A DNA stretch of 64,000 nt from Pseudomonadota bacterium (lineage in GTDB: Bacteria > Pseudomonadota > Gammaproteobacteria > Acidiferrobacterales > UBA6901), in contig JAJYEX010000006.1 in the NCBI GenBank assembly GCA_021785515.1, forward strand, positions 134,537-198,536. Direction: 5' to 3'. The notes below the pieces were generated by a model. That model ran no database searches, was not told the origin of the DNA, and saw only the letters and a program-made list of their open reading frames with translations. This document shows, one piece after another, positions 34,127 through 42,501 of this stretch. How positions within the stretch are numbered: the stretch's first letter is position 1; each line of letters starts with the position of its first letter. Both the position numbers and the translations under genes were made by a program.

Positions 34127-34510
34127 ATGGACCGTCATACCGACCAAAAGCACGCCCGCCAGCACCAGGCAATCGTCGAGGCGTTGCGCCGTTCGGGACC
34201 AGACGCTGACCTGCTGTTTGCGCGGCACCTGGGACTGACGCAGGGCGGGCGCCAGTGCCGACCCTACACCCAGGACGTTGAAACTGCCCTGTCCCTGCTG
34301 CCGCCGGGCGTCTATTTTCACTGCGGGCGATTTGATGAAGGCACTTTGTTCTGGTGCGACGTCGGCAATTGCCCGCAGGTTCAAGCCTGGGGCGACACCC
34401 TGGCGGCCGCCATTGCGGGGGGGATTTTTGCTTACCTCACGCACCCGGACTTGTCGCCCGGCGGCGCCCCGGGCGCTCCGACAGACCACGGCAACAGGCG
34501 GAGCGACTGA
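34127..34510 (+). CDS. Hypothetical protein
   Basis: A 127-residue product, MDRHTDQKHARQHQAIV onward, with LSLLPPGVYFHCGRFDEGTLFWCDVGNC in the middle. There is no signal peptide or membrane helix and I do not recognise the family. It follows the metallopeptidase by about 50 bases on the same strand. The base after its stop is the end of the convergent regulator gene. GGGGAG sits too close to the ATG for a normal ribosome site, so the true start may be a few codons inside. Confidence 0.55.
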   Translation: MDRHTDQKHARQHQAIVEALRRSGPDADLLFARHLGLTQGGRQCRPYTQDVETALSLLPPGVYFHCGRFDEGTLFWCDVGNCPQVQAWGDTLAAAIAGGIFAYLTHPDLSPGGAPGAPTDHGNRRSD

Positions 34511-37081
34511 TCAGTCGGTCTTGACGGATATGCCGTAGCGCTCCAGCTTGTAGTGCAGGGTATTCGGCCGGAGACCAAGCGCGCGCGCCGCTCTGGACTT
34601 GTTGCCACCACAGCGCTCCAGCGTCTCGGCAATGATGCGGGCCTCAAACGCGGCAACGTAGTGATCGAGCGTCCCCTCCGGCTCACCCGTATCGATAGCC
34701 ATCGCTTCCGGTCCAGGTCCAGCCGCAGGCAGCCGCGCACTGAGCGCATGATAAACCGCGCTCCGCAACGCCTTGACAGTGAGCGGACGCGTGGCGACAA
34801 ACTGATCTTCCGTTTCGGCTGGCGTCAGGCTGAGGCGCACGCCGCTCTGGAGATTAAACTGCATGGTGAAGTAGTACACCAACAATGCGATGTCTTCGTG
34901 CCGCTGAAGTAGGCTGGGCATGTCGATGAAAAATGACCCGCACACATCATCCCGGTATGCCGGATGCGGGTGCACCGCCACATCACAGATTGCGATCGCG
35001 CGCATCCCTACTCCGTCGGCCAGCGCTGCCCGCCAGCGTCTGCGCTCTTCCGTGGACAGTTGACAGAAACAAGGCACTGCCAGCGTTCCGGATTGCGCCG
35101 CCTTGACGTGCGCGGCCAGTTCCGTCACCGGGTCTGCGCCCTGGTTTCGAACAACATGGAATGGGCCGGATCGGCCGCTGGCGGCATGCATATGGCCGGC
35201 CAAGGCGATAGCCTGGCCCACGTCAGTCGTCCGCAACAGCAGCGTTTCGCAGAATCCGGCCAATCCAGCGGCCGCGGCCATCTGGCCCACGAAGACCTCG
35301 CTCCTGCCAATCAGCGGTTCGTCAGGATCGTGCACCGAGCTGGTCGCATGCCGCAACGCGGCGAGCCTGCGAATTGCGCCGGCCACGGACTCTGCAGGCG
35401 GGTCTGCAGACAGGATCTCGATCAGCCCCCCGCGCAGCATGGTGCGGTTCGCGCTCGCGAAAGCAGGCGCTCCTGGGCCGTAACAGATCGCCGCAACCTG
35501 GCCGCGGTGGTGATCCACGAATTCAGGAACCCCACTGACCGCTTTGGCGGCGGGGTCGTCGATCTGCACCACGACTACGTCCGGCACCGGTTGGCGCCGG
35601 AATCCAGCTGAGCGCAAACCAACATAATGCTGCATCTGCGGGAACTCTGACCGCAGGTTCCTGAACAGGGGCTTATCGCGACCCAGCAATGTGATGGTAA
35701 CAGCGGACGGTCCGGCGGAAGCTGACCATTCCGGGGCACCGGCGGCTGCAACATTCGCACTGGCCGGAAGTCTCTGCTGCAGGCGCGCGTTTTCCTGTTG
35801 CAGCATCTCATTATGCTGGCGCAGTGAATCTAGACTGGCCTGCATCTGGTGCTGGCGCCCTTTAAGCTCTTCGATCGTGCGGGATGCATCGGCCAGCTGG
35901 GCGCGCAACACCAGCAGCTTGTCGAGAAACAGGTCAGCGAGCTTGTCAAATAATTGCTCGACCACCTTGAAGTCGAGCCGCGTGTAAACCAGCTCGCTGA
36001 ACGACCCGCCCAGCAGCAACCAGCCGGCCGCGTTCTGGTTGCTGGGCCGAAACGGCACTACCGCCGCAATACCATGGCGCTGGAGGGAACGGTAGGAGTC
36101 CGGGCGGGAATTGGAGATTTCGTTTGCAACCAGGATATGATCGATTCCGCGTAAAACCTGTTTCGGAATTTCTGCCATGCGGTGCGATCCGCCGGTCGCC
36201 GCCACCAATGGCTGGTTCGGGCCAACCAGGGCAACAGGGCAGTTGAGTGTGGCTGCCAGACGGTCCAGGATTTCGCCGGAGGTGGCAAGGTCGGCAATTT
36301 CTGCCACCAGCTGACGAATGCGGCCGTAGAACGCGGTTTTTCGCTTCCGTTCCTGCGACCACGGAATGTAGAACTGGACATCAAACAGGCGGTGCTGGTG
36401 TATGGCGTAGCCGGTCACAATCAGGAAATACGTGGTCAGCAGTGGCTGTAGCAATGAGACGTTAATCCAGGTGGCTCCCCGCTGCAGCAGGATTACGACC
36501 GCAACGATTACAACCGCCATCGGCAGGATCGCGAGCAGGAGAAGCGAATTCCGCAGGCGAGCCTGAGCACTCGCCTGACGCCGTGCCCCATACAACAGGA
36601 TAGCGACCGTGCCACCAATCGACGCAATCGCATACAGTCCGAGCAGAGAATACAGCGGTCCGGGAATGCGGGTTACGATGTAATGGTGGAACGCGTAGCC
36701 CCGTATCAGCAGCGACGAGAACAGCAGGAGTCCGCAGAATACCAGGGCGGCGGGATAAACGATGCTTGCGGTCAGCCAGATAGCCGGGCTGGTCCGGTCA
36801 AATGCGAGGGTGGTGGCGAGGTGCAGCAGCACGGCGACAGCCAGGATCTCCGTGAGATAGAACAGGTTTGCCTCCAGATACGGCGTGTGTCCGGCGCTAA
36901 TTGCCACATATCCAGGGATGAGTGCGAGGTTCTGGATGAACAACAAAGCCAGCAGGGCCATGTATACCCGTGTCTGGGAATTCCGCGTCTTCGAGGTGTA
37001 GGCGTACCCAAACAGCCCCGCCTTGAGCAGCAAGGCGATGGCCGCGGGGAGGATGACGAACAGATAAATGTCCCATTCCAT
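34511..37081 (-). CDS. Seven-helix membrane regulator with GAF, coiled coil, receiver-like, degenerate AAA+ and Fis-type HTH
   Basis: An 856-residue protein. Seven hydrophobic helices (residues about 4-230) resemble the membrane part of PrsK-like sensors. A GAF-like region follows (about 247-384), then a glutamine-rich coiled coil (about 394-440), a receiver-like fold lacking a clear phospho-aspartate (about 460-577) and a segment aligning with NtrC-type AAA+ (about 585-765, from PLIGRSEVF). Walker A and GAFTGA are lost. The C terminus is an intact Fis-type HTH: RCGGNKSRAARALGLRPNTL. It has no histidine-kinase domain, so sensing, signalling and DNA binding may be in one chain. The start MEWDIYLFVILPA at 37081 begins the first helix; a TTG start at 37162 is also open. 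The KASIII-type gene lies just upstream. Confidence 0.7.
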   Translation of the reverse strand: MEWDIYLFVILPAAIALLLKAGLFGYAYTSKTRNSQTRVYMALLALLFIQNLALIPGYVAISAGHTPYLEANLFYLTEILAVAVLLHLATTLAFDRTSPAIWLTASIVYPAALVFCGLLLFSSLLIRGYAFHHYIVTRIPGPLYSLLGLYAIASIGGTVAILLYGARRQASAQARLRNSLLLLAILPMAVVIVAVVILLQRGATWINVSLLQPLLTTYFLIVTGYAIHQHRLFDVQFYIPWSQERKRKTAFYGRIRQLVAEIADLATSGEILDRLAATLNCPVALVGPNQPLVAATGGSHRMAEIPKQVLRGIDHILVANEISNSRPDSYRSLQRHGIAAVVPFRPSNQNAAGWLLLGGSFSELVYTRLDFKVVEQLFDKLADLFLDKLLVLRAQLADASRTIEELKGRQHQMQASLDSLRQHNEMLQQENARLQQRLPASANVAAAGAPEWSASAGPSAVTITLLGRDKPLFRNLRSEFPQMQHYVGLRSAGFRRQPVPDVVVVQIDDPAAKAVSGVPEFVDHHRGQVAAICYGPGAPAFASANRTMLRGGLIEILSADPPAESVAGAIRRLAALRHATSSVHDPDEPLIGRSEVFVGQMAAAAGLAGFCETLLLRTTDVGQAIALAGHMHAASGRSGPFHVVRNQGADPVTELAAHVKAAQSGTLAVPCFCQLSTEERRRWRAALADGVGMRAIAICDVAVHPHPAYRDDVCGSFFIDMPSLLQRHEDIALLVYYFTMQFNLQSGVRLSLTPAETEDQFVATRPLTVKALRSAVYHALSARLPAAGPGPEAMAIDTGEPEGTLDHYVAAFEARIIAETLERCGGNKSRAARALGLRPNTLHYKLERYGISVKTD

Positions 37082-37233
37082 ATGGTGTCCGATGAGGCCG
37101 TCCCGCTCCTTGCTCGAATTGGGGTTCCCGCGATCGCCCCGGAGGAACTCCAAAGATAGCAAATTTTTGACACAAAAGATGTTGCCTTCCGGAAATTCCT
37201 CAATATTTCCAGAACTTGCCCGCTTTTAGCGGC

Positions 37234-37252
37234 GATCTTTTTTTAAAAGATC
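37234..37252. repeat. AT-rich palindrome
   Basis: GATCTTTT and AAAAGATC flank three bases. It lies between the KASIII gene end and the regulator gene and could be an operator or a weak transcription stop. Confidence 0.5.
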
Positions 37253-37269
37253 AGGACATAACGCGGAAA

Positions 37270-38301
37270 CTACGCAGCATCCCAGATCAGCGCCGCCTTG
37301 CTGATGGCGATGCCGCTTCCGCCTCCGGTAAGCAGGATTTTGCCACCGGAAGTTACCTGTTGGTTTTTCTGAAGCTGATACAGATTGAACGGTATGTTTG
37401 CCGTCGAAAGATTGCCGAAGCGGGTCACCGTGTCCACCATGATTTCATAGGAAACACCGGCATACTCGGCAATGCTTTTGATCATCTTGCGGCTGGCCTG
37501 ATGCTGGACACACCAGTTTATTTGATCCGGCCTCCAGCCGATTTTGTCCATAAACTCCCGGTACATCAGACTCCAGAGCCGGATTCCTTCGCGGATGAGG
37601 GGACCCATGTTTGCCTCGAGGGGTGTCATCATGCCATTGCGGCCGCAGACGCTGAGCGCGTAGTACTGCGCCTGGGACTGCAGCATGAATCCGAGAAACC
37701 CGCCGTTCGGATCGATCTTTGGTCCCATGAGGACTGCGGCACCGGCGTCACCTAGCCCAAGCCCTGAGGCCAGCCTGAGGAATTCGTCTCGGTCCCGGCT
37801 CTGACGAAGCGCTTCGATGGCCAGGCGCGAGTAGCGCCAGGCCTTTTCGCCGGTGACAACGAGGCCACGTCGCACCTGTCCGGACGCAATCAACACGTCC
37901 ATCAGGTGCATTCCATTCATGAATCCGTGGCAAGCATTGGTGATGTCAAAACTGACGGCGTTGTGCGCGCCGATCTTGCTTTGGATGACGTGGGCGGTCG
38001 CCGGTTCGAGGAAATCCCGGCTCATTCCGGTATATATGATTGCATCGATTTGCTCCGGCTGGATGCGGGCTGCCGTCATGGCCTCTTCGGCCGCCTGCAC
38101 CGCCATATCCGACGGCTGAAGACATTCCGGTGCGATGCGCCTTTCTTTGACCCCAGTGATGCGCTCCAGCCAGTCGTAAGGCACATTGAAGCGGTCTTCG
38201 GACTCTATAAGTTCCATGATCCGGCGGGAGCTGATGCGCTCCTCGGGAATACATGCGCCGGTGCTGATAAGACGGGAATGACCTTGGGTATACATGTACA
38301 T
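37270..38301 (-). CDS. KASIII-type 3-oxoacyl synthase (FabH-like)
   Basis: A 343-residue ketoacyl synthase with the full KASIII triad: cysteine in DITNACHGFMNGM, histidine in WCVQHQASRKMI, asparagine in FGNLSTANIPF. The C-terminal GGKILLTGGGSGIAISKAALIW is typical of the fold. FabH condenses acyl-CoA with malonyl-ACP in fatty-acid initiation, but relatives such as PqsD or OleA make signals or other lipids. MYMYTQGHSRLISTG at 38301 is chosen because GGAGG lies seven bases upstream. It is an isolated copy, away from fab genes, and the next gene is the seven-helix regulator in the same direction. Confidence 0.85.
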   Translation of the reverse strand: MYMYTQGHSRLISTGACIPEERISSRRIMELIESEDRFNVPYDWLERITGVKERRIAPECLQPSDMAVQAAEEAMTAARIQPEQIDAIIYTGMSRDFLEPATAHVIQSKIGAHNAVSFDITNACHGFMNGMHLMDVLIASGQVRRGLVVTGEKAWRYSRLAIEALRQSRDRDEFLRLASGLGLGDAGAAVLMGPKIDPNGGFLGFMLQSQAQYYALSVCGRNGMMTPLEANMGPLIREGIRLWSLMYREFMDKIGWRPDQINWCVQHQASRKMIKSIAEYAGVSYEIMVDTVTRFGNLSTANIPFNLYQLQKNQQVTSGGKILLTGGGSGIAISKAALIWDAA

Positions 38302-38770
38302 GCTGCCCTCCATGAGCGGAAATTGATGGTGTGGGCGCAAACTCAATGATGCCGCGCCCTGACGACTCCGTATTTCGGATGACCGGCCCTGCAGAGGGAA
38401 ATGCCAGCAGAGCCCGCCGGCCCCATGATTCGAAATTTTGAAATGTTTTGACAGCGCGCCATGAAACATGACGCATATCAATATCTTGCGTGCAAAGACA
38501 CCGCTTGCCCGGCATGGCCAAGCGGGCGAAGCACCATCATCAGCTGAGAAAGAGGGGAGGCGGAACGAGGGAAGCTAAAGCAGTCCGCCAATATCTGGGG
38601 CCGACCAATCGGGCTTGTTTAATAAAGCTCCCGGGGTCTTTGATCGATCCAAATCCTTTGGGGGGGCTGGGAAACAACCGCTCAAATACAATCGGAAAGG
38701 CGAAGACGCGCCGTCTAGGTCATTAATTTGACGCAGGGCTTTATTCAGACAACTTCCCTTCGCGGCTGAG
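38302..38770. other. Gene-free gap upstream of the KASIII gene
   Basis: This 469-base stretch holds no convincing gene. A G7 tract is at about 38660. It must contain the KASIII promoter; no clear -10/-35 box or sigma-54 site with correct spacing was found. Confidence 0.5.
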
Positions 38771-38932
38771 CTAGGCAGCCTGCCAGAAGCCGGCTGCAAG
38801 CAGCACGGCAACTAGGGTCCATCCGGCGGCAGCGTGTACCCAATGCCCCGCGGCGTATGCCAGCAGGATGCCTAAGCCCACCGATACGAGGTTGCGAAAA
38901 TCACCGAAGATGAGCTGGAACAGTTTTTTCAT
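38771..38932 (-). CDS. Small membrane protein (53 residues) of the metal-uptake operon
   Basis: A 53-residue protein, MKKLFQLIFGDFRNLVS onward, with two hydrophobic segments (VSVGLGILLAYAAGHWV and WTLVAVLLAAGFW) and a basic start. Its ATG overlaps the stop of the FTR1-like gene by four bases, the same coupling used within this operon, which is the main reason to accept it. It may be an accessory subunit of the permease. No homologue is known to me. Confidence 0.68.
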   Translation of the reverse strand: MKKLFQLIFGDFRNLVSVGLGILLAYAAGHWVHAAAGWTLVAVLLAAGFWQAA

Positions 38933-39675
38933 GCGCTGCCCTCACGACTGACAACTGTGGCAGGCAGGCGCAGTCGCAAGCTCATGACCCTGCCACCCAC
39001 CGCGTACACGACAAACAGCAGCAGCAAGGTCGCGTCACCCAGTGGCCACACTGTGCGCTCTCCCAGCAACCCCCCAAGACTCCAGAAGCTGCCAAACGAG
39101 AGCAGAGCGCACGCCACAAAGAACTTTAGGGTATTTTCCGGAACACGCGTAAGCGGCACACGCAGCATCAGTCCGGCTGCGGCAACCGTAAGCAGGGCCG
39201 CCAGAGCGCTGACACTCGCCTGCGTATAACTGAAGGTATGGCCGAGCGCGACCACGAGCAACCAGACCTCAAGCCCTTCAAGCAGTACGCCCTTGAAGGC
39301 CACCAGCCAGGCCGCGCGCGCTTCGGCGTGCACCAGGCGTCCGCGGGTCTCACTGAACTCCCGCGCTTCATCGTGCAGCGCAGTGCGGCCAGCATAACGG
39401 CGTATCGCCTTTACGTACCAGCGCAGCCCGAACAGGAGCAGAAAGACCCCTATGGCGGCACGGATGAGATTGATGTCCGCCTGAACAGCCGCCAGACCGG
39501 CGCCGGTTACGGCGATGAGCACCGATACCACCGCCAGCGCGGCCAGCGCCGCGCCGGACGCGCGTCTCCATCCGATGGTAAGGGCCACGGCAAGCACGAT
39601 GGTGAAGGCCTCGACCCATTCCACCGCCGATGCCAGAAATACGGCGCTCATGCCGCCCCATTGTGTCGCATTCAC
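38929..39675 (-). CDS. FTR1-like / COG4280-type membrane permease
   Basis: A 248-residue protein with about seven transmembrane helices. Two short acidic motifs sit within helices: ASAVEWVEAFTIVLAV near the N terminus and GVLLEGLEVWLLVVALG near residue 130. The second resembles the REGLE motif of FTR1 iron permeases, and the two look like internal repeats. It may be a COG4280-type membrane protein. It is in an operon with an iron-type ABC importer and overlaps its ATPase gene by four bases, so metal transport is likely. The metal and direction cannot be read from sequence. Confidence 0.7.
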   Translation of the reverse strand: MNATQWGGMSAVFLASAVEWVEAFTIVLAVALTIGWRRASGAALAALAVVSVLIAVTGAGLAAVQADINLIRAAIGVFLLLFGLRWYVKAIRRYAGRTALHDEAREFSETRGRLVHAEARAAWLVAFKGVLLEGLEVWLLVVALGHTFSYTQASVSALAALLTVAAAGLMLRVPLTRVPENTLKFFVACALLSFGSFWSLGGLLGERTVWPLGDATLLLLFVVYAVGGRVMSLRLRLPATVVSREGSA

Positions 39676-40745
39676 GGTGAATTGATCTCCTCTCGAGTTT
39701 CGGGCGGATAGAGCAGCGACTGCGCCGGATCAACGGCGAGCGTCAACTCAATGCCGGCGGGCAGGGGCTCATCGACCGGCAGAGATAGCGTAACACCATG
39801 CAGGTCGCAGCGCAGCTCCACGCCGTCGCCTGTCACGATGCTGCCGAGCACGCGGGCGCGGGCGGGCCAATCCGCCTGCCGCGCCGGATCGTATCGCCGT
39901 AATGCCGGAGCGCGCAGGTACAGATGCGCTTTGCCGCTGCTCAGATTCTCTGCCCGGGAACCTAGTTCGCATGCACCCCAGGGCGCATGAAGCCTCCCGG
40001 ACTTCAGTTCCACCGGCCAGGGACCGAAGGCGTCCGTAAACTGCGCTACCGCTTCGCAGTTGGGGTGGCGCCAGAGTTCGCGAGGTGCATCCAGCTGCAG
40101 CAGGCGCCCCCCTTGAATTACGCCTACGCGATCGGCCAGCGCGAGCGCCTCGCGCCGGTCGTGTGTGATGGTCAGGGCAGACAATCCATGCTCGCGCACA
40201 ACACTGCCGATGAGCTCCCGCAATTCTTCGCGCAGCCCGGCGTCGAGACTGGAGAGCGGCTCATCGCACAGCAGCAGGCGCGGATGCACCGCCAGTGCGC
40301 GGGCAAGCGCTACACGCTGTTGTTGGCCACCGGAGAGTTCGTGCGGCCGCCGTTCTTCGTAACCCCCGAGGCCTACTCGTTCAAGCATGCGGCGTGCCTT
40401 TCCGTCTGCGCCCCGTCCCTCGCGCACCCGCAGGGGCAAGGTCACGTTCTCCAGCACCGTCAGATTGGGCCAGAGCGCGTAGTCTTGGAATACCATGCCC
40501 AGGTGGCGCTTCTCAGGAGGCAGGCTCGGCTTGCCCGGCGCGTCCACTACGGCCCCGCCCAGCTTGATGCTGCCGGAATCAACGCGCTCGAGACCGGCCA
40601 CCAGACGTAGCAGCGTTGTCTTGCCCGAACCGGACGCGCCGAGCAGGCAGACGATTTCGCCCTGCGCAACATCCAGCGTGAGGCCACGCAAGGCATTGTG
40701 TTCGCCATAGCGCTTATGCACGGCATCGATCTGGAGCAGCGTCAT
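39672..40745 (-). CDS. ABC transporter ATP-binding protein, iron(III)/FbpC type
   Basis: A 357-residue ATPase with Walker A GASGSGKTTLL, signature LSGGQQQRVALARAL, Walker B LLLCDEPLSSLD and H-loop ITHDRREAL. The C-terminal third (about residue 240 on) is a regulatory OB/TOBE-like region. It matches ATPases of Fe(III), sulfate and thiosulfate importers. The partner permease (12 helices) and binding protein favour the ferric type. The gene is seven bases after the permease stop and overlaps the FTR1-like gene at its end. Confidence 0.9.
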   Translation of the reverse strand: MTLLQIDAVHKRYGEHNALRGLTLDVAQGEIVCLLGASGSGKTTLLRLVAGLERVDSGSIKLGGAVVDAPGKPSLPPEKRHLGMVFQDYALWPNLTVLENVTLPLRVREGRGADGKARRMLERVGLGGYEERRPHELSGGQQQRVALARALAVHPRLLLCDEPLSSLDAGLREELRELIGSVVREHGLSALTITHDRREALALADRVGVIQGGRLLQLDAPRELWRHPNCEAVAQFTDAFGPWPVELKSGRLHAPWGACELGSRAENLSSGKAHLYLRAPALRRYDPARQADWPARARVLGSIVTGDGVELRCDLHGVTLSLPVDEPLPAGIELTLAVDPAQSLLYPPETREEINSP

Positions 40746-40752
40746 TGCAACC

Positions 40753-42501
40753 TCAAGTGTTTCCGGCGACCGCCATCACGCCGCCGGCCCGTGCGGAAAT
40801 CCGCGTGAAGGCCGCGCGTGCCAGCAACGCGAACGCGAGCAACAGCGCCATCCCGAGAAGCTGGAGTTGCGCCTGACGGTGGATCTGAACCCCGCTTACC
40901 GTATCTAGTAGCGCCACGGAGAGCGGGGGCCGTCCCGCCGGGTAAAGCAGCTCCGAGGCTGGGAGCTCAAACGCCACATGCAGAACCGATAACAGCCACG
41001 CAGAAAACAGCGGGCGCGCAAGCATCGGGATTTCGACGTGGCGCAGCGCCTGGAACCGCGACAGGCCGTGAACGCGCGCCGCATCACTGTATCCGCGATG
41101 CATCTGTGCCACCGGACCTTGAAGCACCTTCGTCGCCGCCGGCAGTGCCAGCGCCACATAGGCCATGGCCAGCAAGCTGCTTCCTCCATACAAAGGGGTG
41201 TAGGGCTGGTTGTAGGCCAGAACGTAGGACGCGGCGAGCACGATGCCGGGCAGCGCCAAGACAGCCAGCAGCGCAAAGTCGAGAACGCGTCCGACGCGGC
41301 CACGCTTTACAACCGTGGCTGCGATTGGCCACGCCAGCAGGATCGTTACGCTGGCGGCCATAACCGCTAGTTCGAGCGAGTACCGAAACGACGGCAGAAT
41401 CGAGCGCAACATCGCCATTACACCCGCCGACGCGGCGCCACCATCCGCCAGACTGCCGGCGGCGAGCAGCGGTACACCCAGGGCCACTATGGCCAGCCCG
41501 CCCGCGGCCAACCCGTGCAAAGTGGCGGACTTGCGTCCCAAGCGTAGCGGTGTCGGCGGCCGGAAGCGCGGCCCGGTACCGTGCCTGCCAGAGGCCCGTC
41601 TGGACAGCCAGGTCTGTAAGAAAAGCGCCGGGAGAATGAGCACGATCAGCAGCCATGAGCCGGCGGCGGCCATGGGGAAGTTCAATGGCATGGCATTGAC
41701 CGCCTGTTCAATGGCGTAGGTCCCTAATACGAAGCCGCTGCCCGCGCCGAGCGTCGCCGCCACGGCAAAGTCGCTCATGGATTCCGCGAAGGCTGCCGCA
41801 AAACCGGCGGCAAGGGCGGGCAACAGCAATGCGCCTGCCAGCTTCAGACGGTGGCGGCGCGACAGACCCAGCACCCGCGCCGCCTCGTCCGGCGCCGCAC
41901 TGACCAGCTCCAATCCGGATTGAACGGCGAGAAAGGTATAGGGCAGGGCTTTGAACGTCAGCGTCAGCACGATGCCGATGGGGCCCAGCAGATGGCCGGC
42001 GAGGCTTTGGATCCACGGCCAGCGCGCGAGGGGGCCGATTGGTGCAGCCAGCAGGATCCAGCCGGATGCCAGGAAGTAGCCAGGCATGACGAGCAGCAGC
42101 CAGATTCCCGGTTCGATCCAGCGACGCCACGCCATCAGGCTGCGTATCTGCAGCCACGCCAACCATGCGCCGAGCGGCAGGGCGAGTAGTGCCGAGGCGG
42201 TAGATACCCACAGCGAGTTACGCAGCGCCGCCGGCATTCCGCCCTGCAGCGCCTCGTGAAAGGACTTGAGGGTCAGAATCAGACTACCGTGCAGTAATCC
42301 GGGGAAGAAGGCGCCCGCGAGGAAACTCAGCAGGGGCCAGCCCCAAAGCGCACAGGCCGCTGTTCCCAGCAGCACCACGCCCACGATGCCCGCGGCGGCG
42401 TACCGCCGCGAACTGGATGCAGCCTGCGGCACCCGCGGCAACGATAATGCGCTCGGACCCGTGCTTCCTTCCGGATCCGCGGTGGCTTCAATGAGCGACA
42501 T
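40753..42501 (-). CDS. ABC transporter permease with two fused channel halves, ferric type
   Basis: A 582-residue permease with about twelve helices and two binding-protein-dependent transport domains. The EAA-like loops are in DEAARVLGLSRRHRLKLAGALLLPALAAG and SDAARVHGLSRFQALRHVEIPMLARPL. This two-in-one architecture is typical of FbpB/SfuB ferric permeases. MSLIEATADPEGS (42501) is taken as start; it overlaps the end of the binding-protein gene by 14 bases. An ATG 11 codons upstream is possible. Confidence 0.9.
   Translation of the reverse strand: MSLIEATADPEGSTGPSALSLPRVPQAASSSRRYAAAGIVGVVLLGTAACALWGWPLLSFLAGAFFPGLLHGSLILTLKSFHEALQGGMPAALRNSLWVSTASALLALPLGAWLAWLQIRSLMAWRRWIEPGIWLLLVMPGYFLASGWILLAAPIGPLARWPWIQSLAGHLLGPIGIVLTLTFKALPYTFLAVQSGLELVSAAPDEAARVLGLSRRHRLKLAGALLLPALAAGFAAAFAESMSDFAVAATLGAGSGFVLGTYAIEQAVNAMPLNFPMAAAGSWLLIVLILPALFLQTWLSRRASGRHGTGPRFRPPTPLRLGRKSATLHGLAAGGLAIVALGVPLLAAGSLADGGAASAGVMAMLRSILPSFRYSLELAVMAASVTILLAWPIAATVVKRGRVGRVLDFALLAVLALPGIVLAASYVLAYNQPYTPLYGGSSLLAMAYVALALPAATKVLQGPVAQMHRGYSDAARVHGLSRFQALRHVEIPMLARPLFSAWLLSVLHVAFELPASELLYPAGRPPLSVALLDTVSGVQIHRQAQLQLLGMALLLAFALLARAAFTRISARAGGVMAVAGNT

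Noticed and set aside
38302..38480. Sigma-54-like site upstream of the KASIII gene (TGGCATTTCCCTCTGCA, minus strand)
   Set aside because: The spacing between the GG and GC elements is one base too long and the -12 box is imperfect.
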